Shown: positions 16,389 to 24,976 of the stretch, in pieces | Position numbering within the stretch: position 1 is the stretch's first letter | Layout of the letters: each line of letters opens with the position of its first letter | NCBI GenBank assembly: GCA_028284885.1 | Contig: JANQQW010000358.1 | Location: 1-33,211, forward strand | Direction: 5' to 3' | Length of the DNA stretch: 33,211 nt | Origin: Planctomycetaceae bacterium | Lineage (GTDB): Bacteria; Planctomycetota; Planctomycetia; Planctomycetales; Planctomycetaceae | Notes under the pieces: model-generated | The model's database searches: none | What the model saw: only the letters and a program-made list of their open reading frames with translations | What the model was told of the DNA's origin: nothing | Program-made: the position numbers and the translations under genes

Positions 16389-16859
16389 CTACAACTGCGT
16401 CGGGTTGGGAGCGTCGCCGTAGACCGCCTGCGGGTCGAAGACCTTCTCTTCCTCCGTGAACCCCAGCGGCTGGCCGGCCTGCTCGCCGAACGGGATCGCT
16501 CGGTAGAAGCAGGAGCGGTACCCGACGTGGCAGCTGGCCCCACCGTCGACGTCGACGCGCAACCAGACGCAGTCCTGGTCGTCGTCGATGCGAATCTCGC
16601 GAACCCGCTGCACCAGGCCGCTGGTCTTGCCCTTGTGCCAGAGGCACTCCCGGCTCCGACTCCAGTACACGGCTTCGCCCAGCTTGATCGTCTGCGTGAG
16701 CGCCTCGGTGTTCATGTACGCGTGCATCAGCACCTCACCGGAGGTGAAGTCCGTCGTGACCACGGGGATCAGCCCGTGCTGGTCGAACTTGGGCGCGAGC
16801 TCGGCACCCTCCTCGACCTGCTCGACGCTCTGCCGGGTGGAGAATGATGGTGCACTCAT
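16389..16859 (-). CDS. hisI: Phosphoribosyl-AMP cyclohydrolase
   Basis: This 156-residue monofunctional enzyme opens the purine ring of phosphoribosyl-AMP in histidine biosynthesis. Family motifs are [54 protein letters not shown] and [12 protein letters not shown]. The three zinc cysteines are present (Cys97, Cys110, Cys117), and the magnesium-binding DDDQD is intact. No HisE domain is fused. ATG 16859 has AGGAGAG upstream on the minus strand. No other his gene is nearby. In several bacteria a separate hisI copy belongs to the Zur (zinc) regulon, which is worth noting next to a Fur-family gene and a metal-type permease. Whether this is the only hisI of the genome cannot be seen. Confidence 0.93.
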   Translation of the reverse strand: MSAPSFSTRQSVEQVEEGAELAPKFDQHGLIPVVTTDFTSGEVLMHAYMNTEALTQTIKLGEAVYWSRSRECLWHKGKTSGLVQRVREIRIDDDQDCVWLRVDVDGGASCHVGYRSCFYRAIPFGEQAGQPLGFTEEEKVFDPQAVYGDAPNPTQL

Positions 16860-16955
16860 GCCTGCTCTCCTCGTCGTCTTTGTCGGTGGAATCCGACGAA
16901 TCGCTGGCCCGGTCGAGTCGGGTGACTCGACCGACGCCCTGCGGTCGAGACCACA

Positions 16956-16974
16956 TTGTTGCAGTCGGGTTGCA
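16956..16974 (-). promoter_or_regulatory. Possible Fur-family half-sites upstream of hisI
   Basis: On the plus strand TTGTTGCA (16956-16963) is followed by TTGCA (16970-16974). Read toward hisI this is TGCAACC-N4-TGCAACA, close to the pair next to the fur gene (TGCAATC-N4-TGCAACA). It lies 97-115 bases before the hisI ATG. The site is not palindromic, so support is modest. Confidence 0.35.
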
Positions 16975-17073
16975 TCACCGTCCAGTCGGGGCGCGACGTC
17001 CTCGCTCCGTTGTGGTTCATTCTCGATCGGACGTCGGAACCGTCGAGCTTCCGATCCGGGCGGCGGTGATCGA

Positions 17074-18003
17074 TCAGAAGGCGTCCGCAGCGGCGTAGGC
17101 GTCGATCACGGCCTGCTCGCCCTCGGCCCCCTTCTGCGAGTTGCCGTGCTCCATGCCGAGCACCCCGTCGAACTCGCGTGAGTGGATGTACTTGAAGACG
17201 TTTCGATAGTTGATCTCGCCGGTGCCCGGTTCCTTGCGTCCAGGGTTGTCGCCGCACTGGAAGTAGCCGATCTCGTCCCAGCACTTCTCGATGTTCGGGA
17301 TCAGGTTCCCCTCGGTGATCTGCTGGTGGTAGACGTCGAACAGAATCTTGCACGACGGGCTGTCGACGGCCTTGCAGATCGCGTAGGCCTGCGGCGAGCC
17401 CTGCAGGAACGTGCCGCCGTGGTTGGCGAACCAGTTGAGCGGTTCGAGTACCATCACCAGATCGTGCGGCTCGAGCACGTCGCAGCAGCGCCTCAGCAGT
17501 TCGATCACGTTGGCCGTCTGGTAGCCCATCGCGAGCCGGTCCCGACCCGTCTCGTCGACGTTCCCCGGCACGACCGTCATCCACTTCGCGTTCACCCGCT
17601 TCGCCACTTCGACGGAGTCCCGAATGTCCTTGAGGACGGCGTCCCAGACCGCCTCGTCCTTCCGGGCGAACGTGAGCCGTCCGATCGAGCCGTGGGCGAC
17701 GAACACGCCCATCTGCATGCCGAGCTTCTCCATTGTCCGGCCGATCCTCTCCTGCAGCTCGACCGGCCGCTTCTTCATGCCGTTGTCCTCCCAGGCGGTG
17801 AAGCCCTGGTCGGCGGTGAACTTCAGCTGGTCGATCGGGTCGTCGCCGGCGAGGTTGCGGAACATGTTGAAGTGCGGGGCGTACTTCAGCTTGAACTCGC
17901 GGCGGGCCTTGTCGGACTCGTCGGCCCGGGCCTCGGTCGTGGCACCGACCACGGCAGCGGCCCCGATCGTGGCTCCCGCAGCAAGAAAGTCGCGACGCTT
18001 CAT
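17074..18003 (-). CDS. Sugar isomerase/epimerase-like TIM-barrel protein, Tat-exported (hydroxypyruvate-isomerase-like)
   Basis: This 309-residue protein has a twin-arginine signal ([10 protein letters not shown], then an Ala-rich segment, possible cleavage after ARA near residue 27). A xylose-isomerase-like TIM barrel (PF01261 type) follows. Conserved pieces are [14 protein letters not shown] with the metal Glu, [15 protein letters not shown] with Asp and His, [22 protein letters not shown] and [10 protein letters not shown]. They are arranged as in hydroxypyruvate isomerase and related epimerases. Exported members of this family are numerous in Planctomycetota. The start ATG 18003 has GAGG upstream. 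It is divergent from the Fur-family gene. The substrate is not known. Confidence 0.8.
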   Translation of the reverse strand: MKRRDFLAAGATIGAAAVVGATTEARADESDKARREFKLKYAPHFNMFRNLAGDDPIDQLKFTADQGFTAWEDNGMKKRPVELQERIGRTMEKLGMQMGVFVAHGSIGRLTFARKDEAVWDAVLKDIRDSVEVAKRVNAKWMTVVPGNVDETGRDRLAMGYQTANVIELLRRCCDVLEPHDLVMVLEPLNWFANHGGTFLQGSPQAYAICKAVDSPSCKILFDVYHQQITEGNLIPNIEKCWDEIGYFQCGDNPGRKEPGTGEINYRNVFKYIHSREFDGVLGMEHGNSQKGAEGEQAVIDAYAAADAF

Positions 18004-18101
18004 GGTGAGTGTCCTCGTGGGTGTTGAGTTCAGGCTGGTTCGTCGAAACAGGCGAGGGCGAGCCTCCTAGGCCCTCCCAGTGCGCCGGAACGGAGCCCAA
18101 T

Positions 18102-18131
18102 GGTTGCGGAGGTGCAATCGTTGTGCAACAA
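18102..18131. promoter_or_regulatory. Candidate Fur-family operator between isomerase-like gene and fur gene
   Basis: Three half-sites are spaced by 4 bases: GGTTGCG (18102-18108), TGCAATC (18113-18119) and TGCAACA (18124-18130). The first pair is an imperfect copy of the palindrome TGTTGCA-N4-TGCAACA found intact at 28006-28023. The location in a divergent promoter 90-115 bases before the regulator start fits autoregulation. Confidence 0.45.
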
Positions 18132-18218
18132 CATGACGAAGAGTCGTGACGACCAACGGGTGGACTGCCGGGCTCAGCCCCTCGTGTCGCGCCGGCACCT
18201 GACGACGAGGCCACGGCA

Positions 18219-18665
18219 ATGGGGAGTCGTACCGCATCAGGCGAACTGACGGAGATTCGCGAGACGCTTCGGGGGGTCGGTTTGCGAGCCACCACCGCCC
18301 GGGTGGCCGTGCTCCGTGTCCTGCGGGCCGCGGAGACCCCCCTCTCCCACGCGGAGGTCGCCGATCAGGTCGAGTCCACGGGGGTCAACCGGGCGACGGT
18401 GTTCCGCAACCTGACGGATTTGACCGAACACCGGCTCGCCCGGCGGCTGGAGGTCGGCGGACGGGTCTGGCGATTCGAGGCCGTCGACGACCCGAGCGAC
18501 GAAGAGGGGCACTCGCACTACACCTGCACGGTCTGTGGACAGGTGGCGTGCGTTCACGATCCAGTACTCGAGGCGGCGACTCGCCGCCTCGCGCACTCGA
18601 TCGGTACGGTTGACGAGGTGCTGCTCAAGGGGGTCTGCCAGCAGTGTGCACCCTGTGAATCGTGA
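18219..18665 (+). CDS. Fur-family transcriptional regulator
   Basis: This 148-residue metal-responsive repressor of the Fur/Zur/PerR family has an N-terminal winged helix with GLRATTARVAVLRVL and STGVNRATVFRNLTDLTEHRL. The dimerisation part holds EGHSHYTCTVCGQVACV and KGVCQQCAPC. It therefore has both structural zinc CxxC pairs (Cys103/106 and Cys140/143) plus His98 and His100. This does not separate Fur, Zur and PerR. ATG 18219 has GAGG at 18207-18210, 8 bases upstream. It is divergent from the isomerase-like gene, and candidate operators lie between them. The nearby hisI and CxC permease suggest a Zur-like role, as inference only. Confidence 0.88.
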   Translation: MGSRTASGELTEIRETLRGVGLRATTARVAVLRVLRAAETPLSHAEVADQVESTGVNRATVFRNLTDLTEHRLARRLEVGGRVWRFEAVDDPSDEEGHSHYTCTVCGQVACVHDPVLEAATRRLAHSIGTVDEVLLKGVCQQCAPCES

Positions 18666-18840
18666 TCGTTGCGTCGGGCGTCGGCCCGCTGCTTGCAAAC
18701 CAACTACTCTCCGATAGTTTCAGTGAGGCGGCCGCGGCTTGGACCGATCATTTCAACACGCGACCGGACCTGCCACTCGGTGTCCATGCGGTGGTTGACG
18801 GTTGCGCCAACTCGGGGCGCTTCTCGTAGGAGACTGATCG

Positions 18841-19785
18841 ATGCGCGTCCAACGTCCGGTGGCCGGTCTGCTCCTGCCACTCGTCCTCTCGGTCTCCCTC
18901 TCCGTTCCGGGATCGTCGCGCGTGGACGCGGACGAACTCTTCCCGAAGGAACTGGTGGAATTCGCGCCCGCGGAGAGGGGGCCCGTCTTCTCCGGAACGG
19001 GAGCCGACACGTGGGACCACAAGATTCGGGAACGTGGCTACGTCCTGCGGCACGACGGGAAGTGGCACCTGTGGTACACCGGCTACAGCGGCGAGCGGAC
19101 TGCGAAGAAGATGCTCGGGTACGCCACCTCCCCGGACGGACTGACGTGGACACGGCACCCCGAGAACCCCGTCTTCAGCAAGTCGTGGACGGAGGACGTC
19201 CACGTCGTGCGTCACGGCGACAAGTTCTACATGGTGGCCGAAGGCCGTGGTGACATTCCCCACATGTTGACCTCTCCGGACGGGGTCGAGTGGAAGGACC
19301 ACGGACGACTCGACGTTCGCAACCGCGACGGTTCGCCGCTGTCGCCGGGGCCGTACGGCACGCCGACGCTGTGGATCGAAGGAGACGACTGGTACTTGTT
19401 CTACGAACGCGGCGACCGAGGCGTGTGGCTCGCGAAGTCGACTGACCGCAAGACGTGGACGAACCTCCAAGACACGCCGGTGCTCGCCCGAGGCCCGGAG
19501 AAGTACGATCGCCACGCCATCGCACTGAACCAGGTGGTTCGCCATCGCGGTCGGTACTACGGGGTCTACCACGCGAACGCCGAGCCCGACTGGAAGGGGC
19601 CCTGGACGACCTGCCTGGCCGTGTCGGACGACCTCGTGCGATGGAAGAAGTACCCCGGCAACCCGATCGTCGGCACAAACGACTCGAGCGGCCAGCTGGT
19701 CCACGACGGCAAGCAGTTCCGCCTCTACACTGCACACCCGGATGTTCGCGTCTACTTCCCACGCGAAGAGCGGGAGAGCGAGTAG
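18841..19785 (+). CDS. Exported five-bladed beta-propeller glycosidase-like protein (GH43/GH32/GH130 superfamily)
   Basis: This 314-residue protein has a secretion signal (about residues 1-31, LLLPLVLSVSLSV core). It then has repeats typical of five-bladed propeller glycosidases: WHLWYTGYSG, MLGYATSPDGLTWTRHPENPVF, FYMVAEGRG, MLTSPDGVEWKDHG, WYLFYERGDRGVWLAKSTDRKTWTN, YYGVYHANA and AVSDDLVRWKKYPGNPI. The blade motif (xATSxDGxxWxxHPxNPV) is common to GH32, GH43, GH68 and GH130. I cannot place all three acidic catalytic residues, so it might be an inactive or sugar-binding relative. ATG 18841 has AGGAGA at 18828-18833, 7 bases upstream. It stands alone. Confidence 0.7.
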   Translation: MRVQRPVAGLLLPLVLSVSLSVPGSSRVDADELFPKELVEFAPAERGPVFSGTGADTWDHKIRERGYVLRHDGKWHLWYTGYSGERTAKKMLGYATSPDGLTWTRHPENPVFSKSWTEDVHVVRHGDKFYMVAEGRGDIPHMLTSPDGVEWKDHGRLDVRNRDGSPLSPGPYGTPTLWIEGDDWYLFYERGDRGVWLAKSTDRKTWTNLQDTPVLARGPEKYDRHAIALNQVVRHRGRYYGVYHANAEPDWKGPWTTCLAVSDDLVRWKKYPGNPIVGTNDSSGQLVHDGKQFRLYTAHPDVRVYFPREERESE

Positions 19786-20110
19786 CTGAGGCGAGGGGTG
19801 ACGTTGCCGGATGCGAGAACTCGCTTCCGCCAACGACTGGGGCGAGGAACCCGAGTCCGTTCGTACTCTACGGGCGTTGCCGTGCTGCTCCGCTTGACCG
19901 GGAATCGGGGTCCGGCTCACGATTGGGCCAGGCAGGCAATCGAGAAGCCGGTGGTCCGTGCTGGCGGTTCCGACCCGTCGAAAACGACTCTTGGCTGGGC
20001 ACCCGTGGGGTGTCGGCTCGTCTCGCCAACCGGTTGGAGGCGGGGGGCCGATGTATCCCTTCGGGGTCGCGAAAGGGTCGCGTTGGGGTCGAGTTGGGAA
20101 CCTGAGCACG
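19786..20110. other. Intergenic stretch without a recognisable gene
   Basis: About 325 bases lie between the propeller gene and the tRNA terminator. Open frames here show no family features and run into the tRNA, so they are treated as chance. A 12-base palindrome, CCAACCGGTTGG (20026-20037), and some short hairpins are the only structures I see. Confidence 0.5.
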
Positions 20111-20142
20111 AAAAAACCGGACAACCCGAAGGTTGCCCGGTT
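20111..20142 (-). terminator. Intrinsic terminator after tRNA-Met
   Basis: Read on the minus strand, AACCGGGCAACC-TTCG-GGTTGTCCGG leads into a run of T (complement of the A-run at 20111-20116). It is a 12-bp stem with one mismatch, a C(UUCG)G tetraloop and a U-tract, about 35 bases beyond the tRNA. It probably ends the rpsU-tRNA transcript. Confidence 0.85.
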
Positions 20143-20176
20143 CGTCTTGACTCACGATGTACTGGCAGGTTGAAGG

Positions 20177-20250
20177 TAGCGGTGGAGGGACTCGAACCCC
20201 CGACACGCGGATTATGATTCCGCTGCTCTAACCAACTGAGCTACACCGCC
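20177..20250 (-). tRNA. tRNA with CAU anticodon, probably elongator tRNA-Met
   Basis: The minus strand folds as a 74-base cloverleaf. The acceptor arms are GGCGGTG and CACCGCT with discriminator A; the first pair is G-U. The D-arm is AGCTCAGTTGGTTAGAGC. The anticodon stem GCGGA/TCCGC encloses ATCATAA, giving anticodon CAT. The T-loop is GGTTCGAGTCC. No 3' CCA is encoded. A CAT anticodon could also belong to initiator Met or lysidine-modified Ile2. The initiator is unlikely because the anticodon stem lacks the GGG/CCC run. Confidence 0.9.
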
Positions 20251-20308
20251 AAGGTTGCTACCGGGCACGGTCGCCAACGACTTCGACACGCAGGCCGGCG
20301 TCGGGTTC

Positions 20309-20344
20309 TCTCGGATGTCCGAGACACCCGGACTCAGAGTCCGG
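20309..20344 (-). terminator. Two hairpins at the end of rpsU
   Basis: CCGGACTC-A-GAGTCCGG (20328-20344) overlaps the rpsU stop codon, and TCTCGGA-TG-TCCGAGA (20309-20324) follows it on the minus strand. There is no T-run. They may protect or punctuate the mRNA before the tRNA rather than end it fully. Confidence 0.35.
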
Positions 20345-20528
20345 CGAGGCGGGCGAGGCGGGCGCGGCGTTCGGCTCGGCGGCGGGAGCGGCGGCGGGAG
20401 TCGCTGGGCTTCTCGTAGTGCTCCCGGCGACGCATTTCCTTTTTGATGCCCGCGTGCTCGACGAGCTTGCGGAAGCGGCGAACCGCGTCCTGAATCGACT
20501 CGTTCTCGCGGAGACGAAGCTTGACCAC
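20334..20528 (-). CDS. rpsU: 30S ribosomal protein bS21
   Basis: This 64-residue basic protein matches bS21: [21 protein letters not shown], then [22 protein letters not shown] and an Arg-rich tail. It binds the 30S platform near the anti-Shine-Dalgarno region and helps initiation. The GTG start at 20528 follows GGAGAGG (complement of 20533-20539). It lies between an orphan exported-protein gene and a tRNA-Met gene on the same strand, and has its own candidate promoter. Confidence 0.95.
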   Translation of the reverse strand: MVKLRLRENESIQDAVRRFRKLVEHAGIKKEMRRREHYEKPSDSRRRSRRRAERRARLARLAGL

Positions 20529-20621
20529 GAAACCTCTCCTGTCCGTTTCTCTCGTTCGACCAGTGCGAATCGGGACTCCGAGACCGAGATCGGCCGCGGG
20601 ACCAGCGTGTCCGAATCGGAA

Positions 20622-20650
20622 AGTCTAGCGAAGCGGAGGAGTTCGGCCAA
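20622..20650 (-). promoter_or_regulatory. Candidate sigma-70 promoter for rpsU
   Basis: On the minus strand TTGGCC (complement of 20645-20650) and TAGACT (complement of 20622-20627) are separated by exactly 17 bases. Each matches the consensus at four of six positions. The transcript start would be about 85 bases before the rpsU GTG. Confidence 0.35.
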
Positions 20651-20691
20651 GTCTGGGGCGGTTCGTTCCGGCCGCGCGGGTTGCGTCGGGC

Positions 20692-22212
20692 TCACCGGAC
20701 CGAGAACGTCGCCCATCCGTCGCCGACGGAGACGCCGGCGAGAGTCGCCGCCTTCCCGGAGAACGGGTCTGGCAGCCGCATCGAGCGGCCGAGCCGCATG
20801 GTCGGAACGCGTTCCTTCAGACGTGTCTGGAGAAGTTGGGCGACCTGCTCGGCTCCCGCTTCACTCGGCGTCACCGGTCGTACGGCAACCGAGGTCGGGG
20901 CGAGGACGATCTCCCGTTCTTTCACGCGGGGGGCGAGGGCGATGCGGACGTCGTGCGGGCCGATGTCCGGTCCGACGGCCGGTCGCACTCTGATTCGCAT
21001 GGCGACGACGATCTTCCCGTCTTCGAAACGCATGGACATCGGCCGGTCCTCGTCGAACACGAACTTCACGAGTGCGGCCATCGCGGCCTGCGGGTCCTCC
21101 TTCTGCGGAATCGGCTGCTCGGTCGCGACGCTGTCCGGCAGCGACTTCAGGGCCTCCTCGAGATCGGCCGGTTGGAAGACGCGACCGCCGAGTTCGAGCC
21201 GTTCGACGAACCCGTTCACCAGCGACTCGTGAAGGGCGAGTGCGCAGCCGTCGTCTCGGCTGGCGAGTGCCGGGCGGGCGTCGAAGTCGTCCGACTCGCC
21301 GAACCAGGCGGCCCACCGAAGGCGCTGGCTCGTCGAGGAGAGCGACGAACGGGTCGGCCACAGCCCCTTCTCCGTGAGCGTCTTCCGCTGCGACTCGAGT
21401 TGACCGTTCGCCTTGGTGAGCTGGTCGTTGACCTCCTTGTTGAAGCGGGGGATCAGCTGCTGGGCGAGCCGGTCGGCGGAGATTCTCTCCGTGACGGGCC
21501 GGCGTTCGTTCGCCTTGCGGTAGGCGGTTCGGTTCGCGATGCGGCCGAGGATCGGAACGTCGTCGTACCGAGTCCAAGCGCCGACGGTCTGGTTCGACGG
21601 GTTGACGGCTCCGCGTGCTCGCTGGACGAGGAACTTGCGGCCGTTGAAGAGCACCGGCTTGTTCACCGAGAAACTCTGGTTGCCGAGGGTCCGGACCGTG
21701 GCCCGGTCGGTGGCCCCGAGCGTGTCGCTCTGGTTCGTACCGGTGGCCTGCACGTCGAACCGGGCGCCGTCGGTCGAGGGAACGAAGTCGACCGAGACGT
21801 TCGTGGTCGTCTGCCGCCATCCCTGGACGGCGGCGTCCAGGATGATGTCCTGAATCGGCGCGTTCTCGACCCGCCGTGTGCGCAGGAGTCGGTTCGCGAA
21901 GCCCTCGCCGATCTCGACGACCAGCGGAGCGCTCGGCAGCGGCGGCTCGACGCGTCGGACGGTCGTGGTCACCGGGCGGGGTTGCGTCGCGGCGGCGGGA
22001 ACGAACGTGTACGGGACAGGCCGGGGGTAGGGCGGGTAGGTGGTGACGTAGGGTGGTTGGACGACGACCGGCGGCCCGACGATCACCGGCCCGTACTGCA
22101 CGGGGACCGGGCCGATCGGCGTCGGCGCCAGCAGTCGCGGCGGGTGGCTCTGGGCCGTCGCCACCGAACAGCAGGTGGCAAGGACGAGAACGAGGGCGGA
22201 GAGCTGTCGCAC
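20692..22212 (-). CDS. Exported protein of unknown function with Pro-rich N-terminus
   Basis: I do not recognise this 506-residue protein. From GTG 22212 it has a clear signal peptide (residues 1-20, [17 protein letters not shown]). A Pro/Val/Tyr-rich stretch to about residue 94 follows (for example [20 protein letters not shown]), then a long mixed alpha/beta region. That region includes [35 protein letters not shown], a charged segment [24 protein letters not shown] that could be helical, and a C-terminal part with repeated beta-like stretches. No catalytic motif is visible. The upstream open frame on this strand runs antisense into glnS and is unlikely to be coding. The start has GGGGAA about 8 bases upstream. 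An envelope role is inferred from export only. Confidence 0.75.
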   Translation of the reverse strand: MRQLSALVLVLATCCSVATAQSHPPRLLAPTPIGPVPVQYGPVIVGPPVVVQPPYVTTYPPYPRPVPYTFVPAAATQPRPVTTTVRRVEPPLPSAPLVVEIGEGFANRLLRTRRVENAPIQDIILDAAVQGWRQTTTNVSVDFVPSTDGARFDVQATGTNQSDTLGATDRATVRTLGNQSFSVNKPVLFNGRKFLVQRARGAVNPSNQTVGAWTRYDDVPILGRIANRTAYRKANERRPVTERISADRLAQQLIPRFNKEVNDQLTKANGQLESQRKTLTEKGLWPTRSSLSSTSQRLRWAAWFGESDDFDARPALASRDDGCALALHESLVNGFVERLELGGRVFQPADLEEALKSLPDSVATEQPIPQKEDPQAAMAALVKFVFDEDRPMSMRFEDGKIVVAMRIRVRPAVGPDIGPHDVRIALAPRVKEREIVLAPTSVAVRPVTPSEAGAEQVAQLLQTRLKERVPTMRLGRSMRLPDPFSGKAATLAGVSVGDGWATFSVR

Positions 22213-22393
22213 GGTCAAATTCCCCAGTCGGTACAATCGGCCCAGTCCCACTCTACAGCCAGCGGGGGCCGGTGCAACACCCTCGACGTTCTGCTTCGGT
22301 CTCCCGGCGACATTGGCAATGCGTTCGGCATTCGCGAACATCGCCGCCGCAACGGCGTCCGTCGGGCGTCGAGTCCCCGAGGCGGAGCAGAGC

Positions 22394-24076
22394 ATGACGG
22401 AACCCGAGGCCCCCCCGACCGACTTCGTTCGCGACATCGTCCGCGGCGACGTCGCCGACGAGAAGAACGACGGCAAGGTCGCGACCCGCTTCCCGCCGGA
22501 GCCGAACGGCTACCTGCACATCGGGCACGCCAAGGCGATCTGCGTCGACTTCGGCATCGCCCGCGAGTTCGGCGGCACGTGCAACCTCCGCTTCGACGAC
22601 ACCAACCCGACCAAGGAGAGCACGGAGTACGTCGATGCGATCAAGGAGGACGTCCGCTGGCTCGGCTTCGAGTGGGACGGCGAGTTCTTCGCCTCGGACT
22701 ACTTCGAGCAGCTCTACGAGTGGGCCGTCCACCTGGTTCGGGAGGGGAAGGCGTACGTCGACGACTTGCCGCTGGAGGAGGTCCGGCGGATGCGCGGTTC
22801 GCTGACCGAACCGGGCGAGCCGAGCCCGCACCGCGACCGCAGCGTCGAGGAGAACCTGGATCTGTTCGCCCGAATGCGGGCGGGGGAGTTCGCCAACGGC
22901 GAGAAGACGCTGCGGGCGAAGATCGACATGGCGGCCGCCAACACGAACCTGCGGGACCCGGTCCTGTACCGCATCCTGCACTCGCCGCACCACCGCACGG
23001 GCGACACGTGGTGCATCTACCCGATGTACGACTGGGCCCACGGCCAGAGCGACGCGATCGAGGGGATCACACACTCGATCTGCACGCTGGAGTTCGAGAT
23101 CCACCGGCCGTTGTACGAGTGGTTCCTCGAGCAGTTGAAGCCGCTCGGAGTCGCGCAGCCGCGGCAGATCGAGTTCGCCCGGCTGAACCTGACCTACACG
23201 ATGATGAGCAAGCGGCGACTGCTCGAACTCGTCGAGGGAGGGCACGTGGCCGGCTGGGACGACCCGCGGATGCCGACGCTGGGCGGCCTCCGTCGGCGGG
23301 GCTACACGCCGGAGTCGATCACCCGCTTCGCGACGGACCTCGGCGTCACGAAGTTCAACAGCACGACGGACATGGTCGTGCTGGAGAACGCGCTGCGGAA
23401 CCACCTGAACAAGGTCGCCCCGCGGTTCATGGCCGTGCTCCGGCCGCTGAAGGTCGTCGTCACGAACTATCCCGAGGGCGAGAGCGAGGAGCTCGAGGCG
23501 GTCAACAACCCGGAGGACGAGTCGGCCGGCACGCGGACGGTTCCCTTCTCACGCGTCCTGTACATCGAGCGGGACGACTTCATGGAGGACGCGCCGCGGA
23601 AGTTCTTCCGGTTGTCGGTCGGCCGCGAGGTGCGGCTGCGGTACGCCTACTTCGTGACCTGCACCGACGTCGTGAAGGACGAGTCGGGCGAGATCGTCGA
23701 GCTGCACTGCACCTACGACCCGGCGACCCGCGGCGGCGACGCTCCGGACGGACGGAAGGTGAAGGGAACGCTGCACTGGGTCTCCGCGGAGCACGCGGTT
23801 CCGGCCGAGGTCCGGCTGTACGACCACCTGTTCGCGACCGAGAACCCGGCCGCCGAGGAGGACTGGCTGGAGCACCTGAACCCGACGTCTCTCGAAGTCG
23901 TCGAGGACGCGATGCTCGAGCCGAACCTCGCCGGGCAGGAGCCCGGGTTCCGCTGCCAATTCGAGCGGCTCGGCTACTTCGCCGTCGATCCGGACACGAC
24001 CGACGAGAAGCCGGTCTTCAACCGTGCGGTCACGCTTCGCGACTCTTGGGCGAAGGCGAAGAAGAAGGGGGGCTGA
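22394..24076 (+). CDS. glnS: Glutaminyl-tRNA synthetase
   Basis: This 560-residue class I aminoacyl-tRNA synthetase charges tRNA-Gln. The HIGH motif is in [26 protein letters not shown] and the [19 protein letters not shown] region follow, then [26 protein letters not shown]. The KMSKS equivalent is [11 protein letters not shown], followed by [21 protein letters not shown]. The anticodon-binding beta-barrels occupy the last 200 or so residues. Length is close to E. coli GlnRS. ATG 22394 has GGAG at 22384-22387, 6 bases upstream; an in-frame ATG at 22319 is an alternative with no good site. It is divergent from the orphan exported protein and convergent with the DUF2062 gene, 9 bases apart. 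Confidence 0.96.
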   Translation: MTEPEAPPTDFVRDIVRGDVADEKNDGKVATRFPPEPNGYLHIGHAKAICVDFGIAREFGGTCNLRFDDTNPTKESTEYVDAIKEDVRWLGFEWDGEFFASDYFEQLYEWAVHLVREGKAYVDDLPLEEVRRMRGSLTEPGEPSPHRDRSVEENLDLFARMRAGEFANGEKTLRAKIDMAAANTNLRDPVLYRILHSPHHRTGDTWCIYPMYDWAHGQSDAIEGITHSICTLEFEIHRPLYEWFLEQLKPLGVAQPRQIEFARLNLTYTMMSKRRLLELVEGGHVAGWDDPRMPTLGGLRRRGYTPESITRFATDLGVTKFNSTTDMVVLENALRNHLNKVAPRFMAVLRPLKVVVTNYPEGESEELEAVNNPEDESAGTRTVPFSRVLYIERDDFMEDAPRKFFRLSVGREVRLRYAYFVTCTDVVKDESGEIVELHCTYDPATRGGDAPDGRKVKGTLHWVSAEHAVPAEVRLYDHLFATENPAAEEDWLEHLNPTSLEVVEDAMLEPNLAGQEPGFRCQFERLGYFAVDPDTTDEKPVFNRAVTLRDSWAKAKKKGG

Positions 24077-24085
24077 CGAGCGGGT

Positions 24086-24715
24086 CTACGCGACCGACTC
24101 CTCCGGCACGGGGGCCCGGTCCGGTGAGGACGACGACCGGCTGGGGACGTCGGCGACGCGGACGTTGCTCGCAGTCACCTCGTCCTGGCTCGTTCGCGTG
24201 ACCGGGCGACGCAGCTTCAGCAGCCATCGCATGGCCGGGTACGTCAGCAATGCGAAGACCGTGGCGAGGATCAGCGAACCGACGAGGAGCGGGGCGCCGA
24301 TGTCGACGAAGAGCGTCCAAACCGTGTTCCACCAGCCGGCGAACGACTTGTAGGTCAGGACCTCCTCGAAGCGGTCGTAGGTGACGTTTCCGGGGAACAG
24401 CCACGCCCCGGTCTTGTACATCGCCCAGTACATGGGGACGGTCGTCACCGGGTTGGAGACGTAGACGCCGACGAGGGCCGCGAACTGGTTGAAGCGGAAG
24501 AACGGCTTGGCGAGGAATGCGACCGCGACGACGAGCAGCATCTGGGCACCCACGGTGGGCGTCCAGCCGATGAACATCCCGATGGCCGCCCCGAGCGCGA
24601 TCGCGTGCGGCGTGTCGTCGAGCTGGAGCACCCGCCGCAGCAGCTGACGCGGGCGGGCCCACCAGGGCCAACGACTCTCGCTTCGAGGGGGTTCCAGTGA
24701 CGGCACTTGACGCAC
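24086..24715 (-). CDS. DUF2062-family membrane protein
   Basis: This 209-residue protein has the DUF2062 pattern. After a basic N-terminus comes TPHAIALGAAIGMFIGWTPTVGAQMLLVVAVAFLAK, then RFNQFAALVGVYVSNPVTTVPMYWAMYKTG. A soluble loop and a final membrane segment (VGSLILATVFALLTYPAMRWLL) follow. There are three to four membrane segments and a Ser-rich, acidic tail. The family is widespread and has no firm function. The GTG start at 24715 lacks a clear ribosome site; GTG at 24706 is also possible. Confidence 0.85.
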   Translation of the reverse strand: MRQVPSLEPPRSESRWPWWARPRQLLRRVLQLDDTPHAIALGAAIGMFIGWTPTVGAQMLLVVAVAFLAKPFFRFNQFAALVGVYVSNPVTTVPMYWAMYKTGAWLFPGNVTYDRFEEVLTYKSFAGWWNTVWTLFVDIGAPLLVGSLILATVFALLTYPAMRWLLKLRRPVTRTSQDEVTASNVRVADVPSRSSSSPDRAPVPEESVA

Positions 24716-24905
24716 GTTGGTCGGGGTGGGAAGCGATCCTGGTTCGGCCTGCTATAGGGTTATCGGCCGGGAGGAATCGCCGGGTGTGGCCATTCGGGGA
24801 CCTGGATTCTGAGGGCCGGTTCTCCGTGTCGCAAGTCGCCCAGCCTGCCGGAAGCCCTGGGGCGCGAACGCTGAGCGCGCTGGCCACCAGACGAGGTTAG
24901 GCCGA

Positions 24906-24940
24906 ATCCGCGGACTTTGAGACGAGTCCACTCCGCGGAT
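24906..24940 (+). promoter_or_regulatory. Inverted repeat just before the formylglycine-generating enzyme gene
   Basis: ATCCGCGGA (24906-24914) and TCCGCGGAT (24932-24940) are perfect 9-base arms with a 17-base spacer. The spacer can itself pair through GGACT and AGTCC. The repeat ends 3 bases before an in-frame ATG (24944) and 36 bases before ATG 24977. It could be a protein operator or an mRNA hairpin masking the start. Confidence 0.4.
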
Positions 24941-24976
24941 ATCATGGAGGAAGCCCCAAACTCGAGACCGGTCCTC

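Noticed and set aside
19798-20217. Possible 139-residue protein upstream of the tRNA
   Set aside because: The frame runs through the terminator and into the tRNA gene and has no ribosome site or family features.
22272-22278. Another TGCAACA half-site between glnS and the orphan gene
   Set aside because: No partner half-site at the required 4-base spacing; it is part of a short GGTG-CAA-CACC dyad and probably chance.
20836-24201. A plus-strand open frame of over 1100 codons across the orphan gene and glnS
   Set aside because: It overlaps two better supported genes out of frame, lacks any motif and is dominated by Arg, Gly and Ala; it is a GC-skew artefact.
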